Source of the DNA: Scenedesmus sp. ARA3
Lineage: Eukaryota; Chlorophyta; Chlorophyceae; Sphaeropleales; Scenedesmaceae
Reading direction: 5' to 3'
Length of the DNA stretch: 18,890 nucleotides
Assembly: GCA_004335835.1 (NCBI GenBank)
Contig: RWJK01000954.1
Location: forward strand, 1 to 18,890
Every line of letters begins with the position of its first letter. The stretch's first letter is position 1. The notes under the pieces were generated by a model. It was not told the origin of the DNA and made no database searches. It was given only the letters and a program-made list of their open reading frames with translations. Positions 9,162 to 18,100 of the stretch are shown here, piece by piece. The position numbers and the translations under genes are program-made.

Positions 9162-11292
9162 AGCCAAGTCATGCAAGAACTTGTCAGGCCAGACTATGCC
9201 AGCCATCTGCCATACTCAACACATCCCAAAGGAGTGTTGAATAGCCCGCGCTGCTTATGATGCTGCCTGGGCGCACAGTTTTTTGGTGTGTGCATGGCGC
9301 AAGTAGGTAGTAACACAGAGCATAGGCGCATAACAGCAGTGCCAACTGCAACAGCCGTGCCCAGTGGTGGGCAGCTTTGTGAGCACAGCGCTGTGGCTGC
9401 GGGTCACGTGCTGAGAGGCAGGGAGGTGGGAGGGAGGAACGCGCACCTGTTGAACCCACCGCTGTTGCCATCCTAGAGGTCGTTCCCAATTGCAAGTCCA
9501 CGACGCCAGGCCACGTGTATGACACAGCAGCGCAGCAGGGGCAGCCGGCAATGTATCAGTGTTGAGTTGCTGCCGCACAGCTCAGGTGGGGCATCATGCA
9601 GGACTACATCCACTTGACGACAATCAACAATCATTGACGGCAATCTGCAACGATTGACCCTTTCATTCTATACACAGCTGCACGCAACGCCCGGCAACAA
9701 ATGTAGCAGTTGCATGGCTGTGCTTGAGCAGGACAAGCTGCAGATGCTGGCTGTCCCGTGTGGGGCTCCAGGCAACAGCACGCAGCGCACAAGTCACACT
9801 TCTGCATGCCAGCTGCACCTGACAATGTGCGTTCACACTGAACGTGCGTCACACCTTGTCATAGGGAGGTATGGTGATCTCTTGGTTGGCCCAGTTCCAG
9901 GCAGTGTCCCTGATGGTGCAGCCTGTGAAGTCCAGCCTGGGCGCAGCAGCAGCAGCAGCAGCAGCAGCAGCCAACAGGCCATGTCAAGCACGCGCCGCAC
10001 CCAGCTGTAAAAATGCGAATTGCAAGCTGTGAGTTGACGCAAGCAAGGTTGTGCCCTGCTCTGCAGCAGCTGCTGGCATTCCTACTCAATGATCACCATG
10101 CACGTCAGCTGGCGTGGCCCATCAGCAGTGCCGTGGGGTGAACTGTTGTACTGCAAAAGCAGCAGCACAACTGCTCTGCATTGTTAGCAGAAATGGCTTT
10201 GTCAGCGAGGCTTACACAGCTGTAGCTGTGGCACTGCACTTGCTGACGCTGCTACGGGGTGTGAGGAAATGCCCGGCAAAGCTGGGTGCAGGTGCCTGTG
10301 AGTTCTGTTGCACCTTGCACAAGGCAGCAGAGCAAGCATGCCCACTTGAAACCCAACCCCCACGCAGAACGTTGTGCCGCATGACATGTTGAAGTTGCGC
10401 TTGGTTGTGGAGCCATTGCATGTTGGATTGGTGTATTCTGTAAGAGGAAATGCCCGGCAAAGCTGGGTGCAGGTGCATGTGAGTTCAGCACGGCACCATT
10501 ACTGCCTGCATGTACGCATATGCTCACCAGATCTTATTGGCCGATGAGCTGCGGCTAGCCAGGTTGAAGGCGTTGCTATAATCCGGGTCCGGGTCAGCAA
10601 CGCCAGGGCTGCCGGTGCTGCTCGCAAGCGGTGCGGCAGCGCGTGTGCGGGCGCGGCGTGCAGCGCGCCGCGCTGTGCTGCTGCTCACTGCCAGGCCTTG
10701 GCAGGCATACAGTAGCGCGCCGTTGGGGACGTCGATGCCCTGCGTGGACACATTAGTTGCATTAATATCAGCATGATAAGAGGCAAAAGCAGCAGGGGCG
10801 CGGGGATCATGTCAGGCCAAGCACTGGCTGCTGCTGTGGCTGTGCAGGCGACACAGCACACGGTACAAGTCTGTACTGGCAGCAGCCGCCTGGTGTAGCT
10901 TTGATGATTTCGCTTCCTCCTGTATGACGTGCGGCAGCTTTTCATGCAACAATTGGTAGGACCAGCAGTTGCCTTACGAAATCAGCATCTGCATCCAGCT
11001 GAGCGGCCAGCCTTCTGGCCCCTTTGTCCCGGCCATAACTGTCAAGCAGTTTGGACAACAGCCCAGGCTCCAGTTTATCCAAATACGCCGCTGCGCCACC
11101 AACCGCTTCAAAATCAAATAGTTTTCCATTTTTGTTGCGGCTGCTTGGGTCCATGGAGCGCCCGCGAGCGACACGCCTGGTGCGTCCAGCTTGATTTGTG
11201 CTTTGCGGATCATTGCGAAAGTGCCTATCGTCAGCAGCTAAACTGCATGTTAGCGTCAGTATCACACATATAAGCACCGCCTGCAGCCGCAT
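4231..11292 (-). CDS. Secreted metzincin-type zinc metalloprotease, complete (gene B)
   Basis: Thirteen exons, 5' to 3': 10978-11292, 10528-10739, 9855-9936, 9447-9472, 9055-9074, 8558-8701, 7966-8033, 7468-7516, 6984-7072, 6666-6734, 5865-6080, 4921-5498, 4231-4528. All introns are GT-AG and all phases agree; total 2166 bp, 721 residues plus TGA. Residues 1-20 (MRLQAVLICVILTLTCSLAA) are a signal peptide. A prodomain of about 150 residues ends near an Arg-rich stretch (RRAARRARTR). The catalytic domain starts near IWLDFTGCTIRDTAWNW and carries HEVGHNLGLSHD at 305-316 (three zinc His, catalytic Glu306, the Asp typical of the reprolysin type) and a Met-turn IMG at 336-338. Next come a PPC-like beta region (exon 11 and the start of exon 12, about 375-530), a Ser/Pro linker (about 540-623) and a roughly 98-residue Ig-like domain ending GYPAYPN. 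Role inferred: extracellular proteolysis of wall or matrix proteins. Algal M11 gametolysins share the HExxHxxGxxH core, but the HD ending favours an M12-like assignment. Confidence 0.88.
4625..4676. repeat. 26-bp tandem duplication in intron 12 of gene B
   Basis: cacagcatgcccctggctct plus gcactg occurs at 4625 and 4651, two adjacent copies. Confidence 0.8.
4922..5170 (-). repeat. Ser-Pro linker repeat of gene B (exon 12)
   Basis: On the minus strand the array of TCACCGTCACCATCACC-like hexamers codes for SP, SPP and SPSP repeats between the PPC-like region and the C-terminal domain. This is the glycomodule type of algal hydroxyproline-rich glycoproteins. The plus-strand reading (GDG, VTV) is a shadow. 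Confidence 0.85.
6761..6797. repeat. CAG/CGG repeat near the exon 10 acceptor of gene B
   Basis: gcagcagcagcaacag followed by (cgg)n ends within about 30 bases of the minus-strand acceptor of exon 10 (6734). It is not translated in the model. Confidence 0.8.
7081..7109. repeat. CAG/CTG repeat at the intron 8 acceptor (gene B)
   Basis: Nine to ten CAG units on plus, so CTG on the gene strand, end 8 bases before the exon 9 acceptor (ctcggcag|AGGTTGG). Exon 9 encodes most of the zinc site. Confidence 0.9.
7210..7225. repeat. 16-bp perfect AT-rich palindrome
   Basis: GTATATTATAATATAC equals its own reverse complement. It lies in intron 8 of gene B, within an AT-rich patch that differs from the surrounding intron. 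Confidence 0.85.
8236..8276. repeat. 10-bp tandem repeat in intron 6 of gene B
   Basis: Four units of cagctgtcac, the last with one change (cccgctgtcac). Confidence 0.85.
8514..8534. repeat. (GTAAC)n 5-bp repeat in intron 6 of gene B
   Basis: About four units of gtaac lie just downstream, on the gene strand, of the exon 6 donor at 8557. Confidence 0.75.
8709..8786. repeat. Cagacaggcaggcatgca direct repeat in intron 5 of gene B
   Basis: atacacagag(a/g)cagacagg and the following caggcatgca occur twice, about 40 bases apart. They start only a few bases from the exon 6 acceptor at 8701. Confidence 0.7.
9055..9074 (-). other. 20-base microexon (exon 5 of gene B)
   Basis: The exon TGATGAGATGTCAGACATAG sits between ctgcag and gtgcgt. 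It supplies SDEMSDIV, joining FN of exon 4 to AIWRGVAEDYAP of exon 6, and both phases fit. The upstream intron ends in a CTG array that runs into the acceptor. Confidence 0.85.
9078..9161. repeat. CAG/CTG repeat abutting the intron 4 acceptor (gene B)
   Basis: About 28 CAG units with a single CAA interruption. On the gene strand this is (CTG)n directly followed by the acceptor CAG and the 20-base exon 5, so the repeat occupies the whole pyrimidine-tract position. The plus-strand polyglutamine reading is not part of any gene model here. Confidence 0.95.
9447..9472 (-). other. 26-base microexon (exon 4 of gene B)
   Basis: The exon begins after cctctag with GATGGCAACAGC and ends AACAG|gtgcgc. 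It encodes DGNSGGFN plus two bases. It follows PPYDK of exon 3 in phase 0, giving the PYDKDGN run expected in this family. Confidence 0.85.
9944..9970. repeat. CAG/CTG repeat at the intron 2 acceptor (gene B)
   Basis: Nine CAG units. On the gene strand CTG repeats end 7 bases before the exon 3 acceptor (gcgcccag|GCTGGAC). Confidence 0.9.
10263..10487. repeat. Dispersed direct repeat in intron 2 of gene B
   Basis: aggaaatgcccggcaaagct with its continuation gggtgcaggtgc, then (c/a)tgtgagttc, occurs at 10265-10306 and 10446-10486. The two copies of about 42 bases are separated by about 140 bases and match nearly perfectly. Confidence 0.8.
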
Positions 11293-11325
11293 CTAGCCGA
11301 TGCACAGGATGCGGTCGCACCAGTG

Positions 11326-11487
11326 CTACGATACGATCAGGGGACCTGGCAGGGCGAAGCTGCTTAAATTCGATCCATCTCTTAAAAAATTCAGATATTT
11401 CATTTGTATCACATAGATCGTGGCGGGGATGCGCCCAAGCAGCATACCAATTGCACAACAGAGCGTCACAGAACCTGAAGAACCCAT
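11326..11487 (-). other. Possible upstream ORF (53 codons) before gene B
   Basis: ATG at 11487 opens MGSSGSVTLCCAIGMLLG and ends in TAG at 11326-11328, 33 bases before the gene B start codon. It is not in frame with gene B. If the transcript starts upstream of 11487, this would be a uORF. A chance ORF is equally possible. Confidence 0.25.
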
Positions 11488-12014
11488 AGTAAGAAAACAA
11501 GCATGGCTCGCCGTCCTCGCACCCCCGAAAGTTCGTTTCGCATCTATGCAGGAGTTTGGGGTGTTCAACAATGGCAGCACGCTAAATGCAACAATGTTGC
11601 AGCTGTGCAGCCCTGCAGGGTGTAATCGCACCCTTGTAAAGGTGCAGGTTAGGTCGTGGTGCTGCTGTCAGCTGCGTTGCAGGAACGCTGGGATATAACG
11701 GTGTAAGCATAAGATTGCTTTTTACGTCATCTGTGTGCATGCATAGGGCACGTTACATGCATATGGCATGATGATTGTGGGGCGGGGGTGTACACAGCAG
11801 TACACGGGTACAAAGATGGTGGGCAGCAGCTGAAAGTTATACCATGCATGTTATAACATACGGTATGTTCAAGCTGTTGCAGGATGTGCACACTCCACAA
11901 CTGCTGCATTGTGCTTGTGATGTTTGCCTGCATGCATGCTGTAAACTCTTTATAACTCCCTTCAACGGGCCAGCAGGCCCTGCAGCGGCTGCCTGCGGTG
12001 GCTGCTTTTGGTAA

Positions 12015-12082
12015 TGTAAGCCTTACACCCCCGCAGCGGGGGCTGGAGTTCATCAGAACTCATTGAGTTCTGCTTGACAAGC
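12015..12082. repeat. Cluster of four adjacent perfect inverted repeats
   Basis: TGTAAG-c-CTTACA (12015-12027), CCCCCGC-a-GCGGGGG (12028-12042), CAGAACTC-att-GAGTTCTG (12054-12072) and GCTTG-a-CAAGC (12072-12082). The stems are perfect and almost abutting. The first arm reads TGTAA on both strands, so it could act as a poly(A) signal in either direction. Confidence 0.8.
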
Positions 12083-12557
12083 AAGGCCGCCTGACATACA
12101 ACAGCAAGTGGCTTAATAGCCAGATATAGTGAATAGAACTTACACAAGCTGCAACTGCCTGGTATACATTTTTGGCAATGCTAAGAAAGCCAATTGGATG
12201 CCGTCCCCTGGTGACCGTCAAGAGCAAACAAAACTGCTGCAACTGCCTGACGTACAGTGTGCCTACAGCCGAACCAGGCGATAAGGTGCATGGCCTCCAT
12301 GCACAAAGTGGAATGCAGAAACACTACAGAATGTATTGCTGTTTTGCACAGCGCCACTCATGGCGTTGGGATCCAACTTGCAGCCTCAGCCACAGTACAC
12401 CACCTTCTTCCATCACAGTATGTTGGCCCAGCAACCACAGGAGTTTGTAACCTCCTTGCCAAGCTGCGAGGCCACACTCAAGACAAGGCACAACTTTGCA
12501 TGGCTGCCGGCATCATGCCGGCACCTGGCAGGTGCACAGTGCTGGCTGTCAATCCAA

Positions 12558-13192
12558 CTAAACGCTGCTGCCACCTCGGCCGCGCATGCGCATTGCAGCA
12601 ATGCCACGCTGGGCCGCCATGCAAGCAGAAGCCATGGCTGGTTGGCAGTACAGTAGCTTGGCAATGAGGGCCTTGTGTGCTGCTGCTGTTGTGGTGCTCA
12701 AGACCGTATATGCACCATGCATCTTCAAAGGCACACTCGAGACCCAGCTGTAGCCTGCACCAACGGCAGCTGGGGCTGCATGAGTGCCTAGCAACTGGCC
12801 ACCTACAGCTGCCACCACACCAACAGGACCTGCCACTGCACCGGCATATGCTCCACCAGCGGCACCACCTAGCACACCACCAACAGCACCTGCACTGCTA
12901 GCAGCCACACCCTCAAAGCTCTCGGAGGCCCCTGCTCCAACTGTGGCACCCCAGTCGCTGCCCTGCTCGTAGCCAATCAAGCCACCCAGCAATGTTCCAG
13001 GTCTGGGCAGCTGCTTTGAAGGTACCAGGGGGCATGCCGAAGCACCGGCCGATGGCGTCCGCGCAGGCACCTGCCACCAAGCGGCCAGTCAGACGGCCAG
13101 TGCATCCGCCAACAAGCCCGCCTGTGATAGCTCCACAACAGACTGCTGTGCTGCTCTGTTGCTGTGTGCAGCGCTGTTCCAGCTCCCTCAGC
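12558..13192 (-). CDS. Doubtful glycine-zipper-like protein fragment
   Basis: An exon-like frame starts after a gctgtgtgtag acceptor at 13193 and reads LRELEQRCTQQQ, then a Gly-spaced run GAITGGLVGGCTGRLTGRLV and ADAIGRCFGMPPG. A second, shifted frame then carries LLGGLIGYEQG, a long Gly/Ala run with GGVLGGAAGG and GYSWVSS, and ends at 12558. Gly-x3-Gly spacing suggests a membrane-embedded or oligomerising segment, as in glycine-zipper proteins. The two frames cannot be joined by a normal intron that I can find; the only phase-correct option is about 43 bases. It may be a pseudogene, contain a sequence error, or have a missed exon. No family is recognised. Confidence 0.35.
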
Positions 13193-13744
13193 CTACACAC
13201 AGCAGCAGCAATGGGCAGCGTACGTCAGACTGACAGCTTTATGTGTGCTGTGAGACCCGTGCCCTAGCTGTTGTCCTTGCTGTCTTTGCTGCACACTTGC
13301 CAAGTGCCATGTGTGCGGCACAGGCTGACTGTGAGTGCACTGGGATTCACTGGCATGGGTTGCACTCAGCAGCTATCTTTCCTCTGCTTTTATATGCTTG
13401 CACAAACTGATTCCAGCAGTGCTCGCAACATCTGCAGTTGTACAGCAGTTGTCACCAGCTCACCTCAGTGTCAGGTACCTGGATGCAGAACAAACTGCTA
13501 TCTCGAGGTATATGCACCGCCAACCGCATAGCACTTCCTGTACGCTCAGGATACGGAAATGATCTTAACAAGGCGAAGATGTCTGCTGTGCGTGTGTCAA
13601 CCGTTCGCGACGTAACGCTTCACCGCTCGTCGCATCCTACCTTGTACCTGCCGCTGCAACGTCGGCTCGGCGTTGGACTTGGTCTGAGTGCAATTTGCCA
13701 AGCTATGGAGAGCTAAATAGCGCGTTGGTGAATATTAAACTCAA

Positions 13745-13909
13745 ATGTTATTCAGCCAGCAGCAGCCGCATCCAATGCCACCCCGCCATTTCCCGGTGCG
13801 CAAACCACCCCACAAGGCCCTGTCGCCATCGTCAGGCAAGGGTAGCACAGTGAAGAGCTTTGATGCTGCTGCCGTGCACTTCCTGGGAGACGTCAATACA
13901 GTGGCCTGA
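13745..13909 (+). CDS. Small hypothetical ORF (54 residues) or terminal exon
   Basis: ATG at 13745 opens MLFSQQQPHPMPPRHFPVRK and the frame ends VHFLGDVNTVA before TGA. The second half has a protein-like composition. An acceptor-like ttattcag at 13747-13754 suggests it could instead be the last exon of a plus-strand gene starting near 13579. No family is recognised and the evidence is weak. Confidence 0.25.
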   Translation: MLFSQQQPHPMPPRHFPVRKPPHKALSPSSGKGSTVKSFDAAAVHFLGDVNTVA

Positions 13910-14368
13910 ACTAGCCCACAACGAGCTCAGTTAAAAGTGACAAAAATAACAAAGGTTTGAATGCTGGCAGTACGCGATTTAGCACAGCAACAGCCTGGTG
14001 TCCTCAGGACACTTGCAGAGCCTGCAGGGTACATGCAACGCAAAAGCAAAGCACCATACAACATTGCATCATTGCAACCACATCTTGAACTGCATCATCA
14101 AAACAAATACGTAGCATTGGCAGCACGAGCAACATGCAATGCTGGCAGGCCCTCTGTTGTGATGCTGACTTATCATGCCCCCCACTCCCAAAAAAATAAA
14201 TCCAAGATGCAGAATCACCATGATACGCGTGACCTGCGGTCCCCAAAAGCGAATCAAAGCATCAAGGCTATGCTAGCCTACTCAAGACAATACAGCCAAA
14301 CTAGGTTGGCCAAGTGCCATCAACTTAAGCACATAAGCTGGCCAAGGTGCACTGCCAGTGCACTGCCA

Positions 14369-14385
14369 GTGGCTCAGTGAGCCAC
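14369..14385. repeat. 17-bp perfect inverted repeat
   Basis: GTGGCTCA-g-TGAGCCAC, next to two copies of an 11-bp tgcactgccag unit. Confidence 0.75.
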
Positions 14386-14653
14386 GTGGAATGTGCACTT
14401 TGCCAGTGGTGCAGCATGATACACAGGCTCCTCCCTTGCATCTTGCAGCACCCACATGGTACAGCTTGGCCATAATCCCAAGACATAAGGCGTATTGTAT
14501 GACGTATTGAGCATGCGTTGTGATCGGCAAGTCCTGAATCCAGCATGCCACGCAGGGCATGCACACATGCAACCACCTCTGTCTGTTATGATCAACATAT
14601 CCTGCAAGGCTTTCAGGCTTGCAAGGCATCCATGGTGCCGTACACACATGCGG
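14379..14653 (-). repeat. 3'-flank block of gene A paralogous to 3338-3627
   Basis: It shares the ordered landmarks listed for the gene B flank block. It lies about 0.5-0.8 kb beyond the gene A stop, a comparable position, which supports duplication of a unit larger than the coding region. Confidence 0.65.
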
Positions 14654-14702
14654 TTTCTGCTTGCCCTGCTGGCCTGCTGTGAACAGCACGTACCTGACCA
14701 GC

Positions 14703-14795
14703 AAAACACATGCAGTTGAACAGCTTTGACGCGAAAACAACTTGCAGTTGAACAGCTTTGACAATCAAAACAGCATGCAGTTGAACAGCTTTGAT
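14703..14795. repeat. 32-bp tandem repeat, three copies
   Basis: tgcagttgaacagctttga occurs at 14711, 14743 and 14776, joined by variable A-rich spacers of about 13 bases. Confidence 0.85.
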
Positions 14796-15155
14796 GCATC
14801 AACGCCTTGTTGCATCTTACGCCGCTGCACAATACACACATGCTGCGTCTATGGAATCATTGGACATGTCCAGAATATACAAGATGAAGCCACCCACCCT
14901 AACCTGAGCCCGCCCCAAGCCTGCATGGCTGCAGAACAGTAACCGCTCACATGCATTGATAGCCGGCTGCATACTGTGCTGTCCACAGAGTGAACACATT
15001 GCACTCCGCCTTGCATCATACCAGCCTGTTTCTTCTCCCCCCTATTTCAGCTTTTGTTTAACGCCAGCCGTCTTCATTTGCAACCGTGCATGGTTGCTGC
15101 TGTGCCACAGCGTAGTATGCAGTGTCTGCTGTCAGGTGACAGCTCAACCTGTGAA

Positions 15156-18100
15156 TCAGTTGGTGTAAGCAGGATACCCAGCAGCACTCACACTAGTGAC
15201 AATGAAGCTACAGCCGCCATCGCTGAACTTGCTGGAGGTTGATGTCGCGTCTCCATAGCTTGAAGTTGCGGCACTTGCGAGCTGGGTTGTTGCTGCTGTG
15301 CCCAGCGTCCATGTTAATGACACTGTGGCCCCAATGACAGCTCTGCCTGTGCCAGCGTCTGCCACAGTGACTGTTGCGGTGCACTTGAAGCCATTGCCAT
15401 GTTTGCTAGGGACCGGCTGCGTGCTGGAGGCTGGCGCAACTTCCAGTGCAGAGGGGCTGCAATGCAAGCAGCAGGTGTGCAGGCAGCAAGGAAAAAAACT
15501 CAGCTTTCACTGCCACTTACTGTGTCGCGTGCAGTCAGTGCTTGGACAGAAGCAGCAGGGCATGCTTGAGCCTGCACAGCCTGCCTGCCTGCCGAAGCAT
15601 AACGCCGCCACACACAGCTTGCGTGACAACTACGCTGCCCTGCATTTAGAACTTACATGTTGCTGGCTGCGCTGGAACACGGGCCGGTGACACCTGGTCA
15701 CCGCACAAGTTGACAGCATCTGCAGCAACCAGCCGCCAGCTGCTGCCAGCCTGGCAGCAACAGGTTGTTGCTCAATACTGTGCATGCACTATACTGACAC
15801 AAGGAGTGCTGCAAGCGAGTCAGCCTTGGGCTGAAGACCGGCTTTTTTTACATGCAGAGGTAAGTGAGCAAGCGCACCTTGTGGAAGGTGACGGTGACGG
15901 TGACGGTGGTGGTTCTTGTTCTGGGGATGGTGATGGTGGCGGCGATGGTGATTGTTCTGGTGACGGTGCTGGTACTGGTGATGGTGTTGGTGATTGTTCT
16001 GGTGACGGTGACAGCGAAGATGATTGTTCTGGGGGTGGTGATGATTGCGGCAATGGTGACTGTTCTGGTGACGGTGGCGATGACGGTGGTGATGGGGGGT
16101 ATTGCTCTGGTGATGGGACTACTTCTGGCGGTGGTGATGGTGCACATTCCGGTGATGGTGATGGTTGTGGTGGCGACGACGTTGGCGGTGACAGCGCTGG
16201 CGACAGCGATTGCTCTGGCGGCGAGGATGGTGACGGCATTGGTGACGGTGACGGTGACGATGACAGTGACGATGACAATGATGATGACGATGACGGTGAG
16301 GGTGAGGGTGACGGTGACGGTGACGGTGACGCTGCCAGTGACGGTGACGGTGACGGTGACGGTGACGGTGACGCTGCCAGTGAAGGTGCCGGTGACGGTG
16401 ACGGTGACGGTGACGGTGACTGTGAGGCTGGCAGTGACGCTGCCAGTGACGGTGATGGTGAGGGTGACTGCCACGGTGACGGTGACAATGATGATGCAGC
16501 AGGAGTGCCTGTGACAGGTGGAGGACTCAGAGCAACCCTGAGACCGTACTGACCAACTGAGGCGTAGTTTGAGTAACCTGTTGTCGATGCTTTGCCCAAG
16601 CCAGCGCCAGTGACAGACACGTAGTACCACCCTGCTCCATTCAAGGAGACAGTGGCGGCAGGTACTCCTAGGCCGTTGATTGCCGACCCTCCTCCAGATA
16701 CTATGCTGGCTTTGGGGTTTATTTGTGAGATCGCCCGGCCTTTGGAATTCCAAACTGTAATGAGCATGTCCAGATTGCTTCGCTGAGGGAACAGGAAGTA
16801 CCCCTGCGGGTTAGCCCAGTCGAGCAGCACCTGGCAGCAGCAAGCATGGCATTGCATTGGTTGAGCGGAATATCCCTTGCTGGGAATGCGGATGCTCATA
16901 TGTCTGGGTGTACACACCACTAGGCTGCTTGCATGCAACTGTTGATTGTGTATCTGTCAACAGCATCACCGCAGAATTAGGCATGCACACGACGCACGCC
17001 CCACAGTGTCGTTGCAGCACTCTACCAACACATGCACCAGGACAATCAATCACAGTCCAGAGCAGCAGCAAAGCCTGCATTCAAGTGGCCTCTGCAGTGC
17101 AGAAGAACGTCCAGCTAGAGCAGCGTCATTGGCACATTGACTGAGCAGTCATACATGTATGTTATGTTCACTCCCTGTAATGTCAGCCATGTTTATAAAC
17201 AACTGATACCTGAAAAGAGCTGATCACTGATTCGGTGGGGCAACGGCTATGATCGCAGCTTCTATTTGCTGATGAGCCGGGCGGTCACCTGCCCTGCGAT
17301 GGTGGCTGTGCCTTTCAACGCATAGAACTTGAAGAAGTCGCTGACGCCAGGCTGCGTGACAATGCTGTTTGCAGTGGCTGTGGCAGTTCTGCCGTCAGTG
17401 GATGTAACAAACCGGAGGGCTGTTGCTGCCGCCAAGCTGTTGCCAGCGAGGGATGGCGCCCGCCCAACCTGTGAGGCTATGATAGCCAAGTCGTCTTCTT
17501 TCTGTTGCGTTGTTGTGGCACATTCAGCAGCATGGCAGGTGGAAGAGGCAAGACGGGTGGGTCAGTGTTTGGGTGCATGCGTGCATGAGTGCGTGCGTGC
17601 GTGAAACGGAAAGTTAATGAACGGGCCCATGAAATGGGAGTGGAGGAACAACCATGGTAAACAGAGTTAGTGCGGTATGAGACAATGCAAAAGTTCATTG
17701 ACACGCTTACAGCTGTTGTAGGGCACACGCAGTCTTCAGCCACGCACGGTCAGCACGGCTCAGCACGGCTCAGCACGGCTCAGCACGGCTCAGCACGGCT
17801 CAGCACGCTCAGCAGGAGGCTGCATGCCAGCTCTTCAACATGCCGGCATGATAACACATGGAATTGCTATGACCTATGAACCAGTGTATTCAACACATAG
17901 CCTATGCAGTACGCCACGGCTGGTTATCAGGCTCGACACCAAAGATGTGAGTTGTACAGTGCATCAAACCGTAGGCAAAAGTGAGCTGGGAAACGCAGCT
18001 GCAACAGCGTGAAAACATTCAAGCAACCAGGCTGCTTTTAGAAGCAATGACATGAACGTTGCACGCACGTTATTAGCTGCAGCGTACTCTCCCTTGCTCC

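Larger units (their letters stand above)
11293..12557. other. Intergenic region upstream of gene B, no convincing gene
   Basis: The first few hundred bases should hold the gene B promoter and 5'UTR. An AT-rich patch lies at 11380-11410, but no confident TATA box is assigned. Palindromes occur at 11836-11872 and 12015-12082. Open frames on both strands show no domain or codon pattern that I trust. Confidence 0.5.
13193..15155. other. Region between the doubtful gene and gene A, mostly no gene seen
   Basis: It contains a small ORF (13745-13909), a block paralogous to the gene B flank (14379-14653) and a 32-bp tandem repeat (14703-14795). Other open frames lack recognisable features. The part just below 15156 is gene A 3' flank. 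Confidence 0.5.

Noticed and set aside
8856..9260. Plus-strand polyglutamine ORF (and a poly-Ser frame)
   Set aside because: It arises only from the CAG array in intron 4 of gene B, and its flanks overlap a verified microexon on the other strand.
10741..10804. Start codon and signal-like peptide MIPAPLLLLPLIML upstream of exon 2
   Set aside because: It is out of frame with exon 2. The stretch is better explained as the pyrimidine-rich end of intron 1 with a ctaat branch-point-like motif. A good signal peptide already exists in exon 1.
13961..14380. 139-residue plus-strand ORF
   Set aside because: It has no domain, no splice or poly(A) context, and a composition like translated intergenic DNA. 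Its end overlaps the repeat block shared with the gene B flank.
15864..16514. Thr-Val repeat ORF on plus and its minus-strand counterpart at 15848-16753
   Set aside because: These are other frames of the same hexamer repeat, without a conserved domain or sensible ends.
15710..16552. 280-residue plus-strand ORF of Gly-Asp repeats
   Set aside because: It is the antisense reading of the Ser-Pro linker of gene A. The minus strand shows matching splice sites, conserved flanking domains and a paralogue.
17751..17807. CRISPR-like array
   Set aside because: The units are 10 bp and contiguous without spacers, so this is a minisatellite in an intron.
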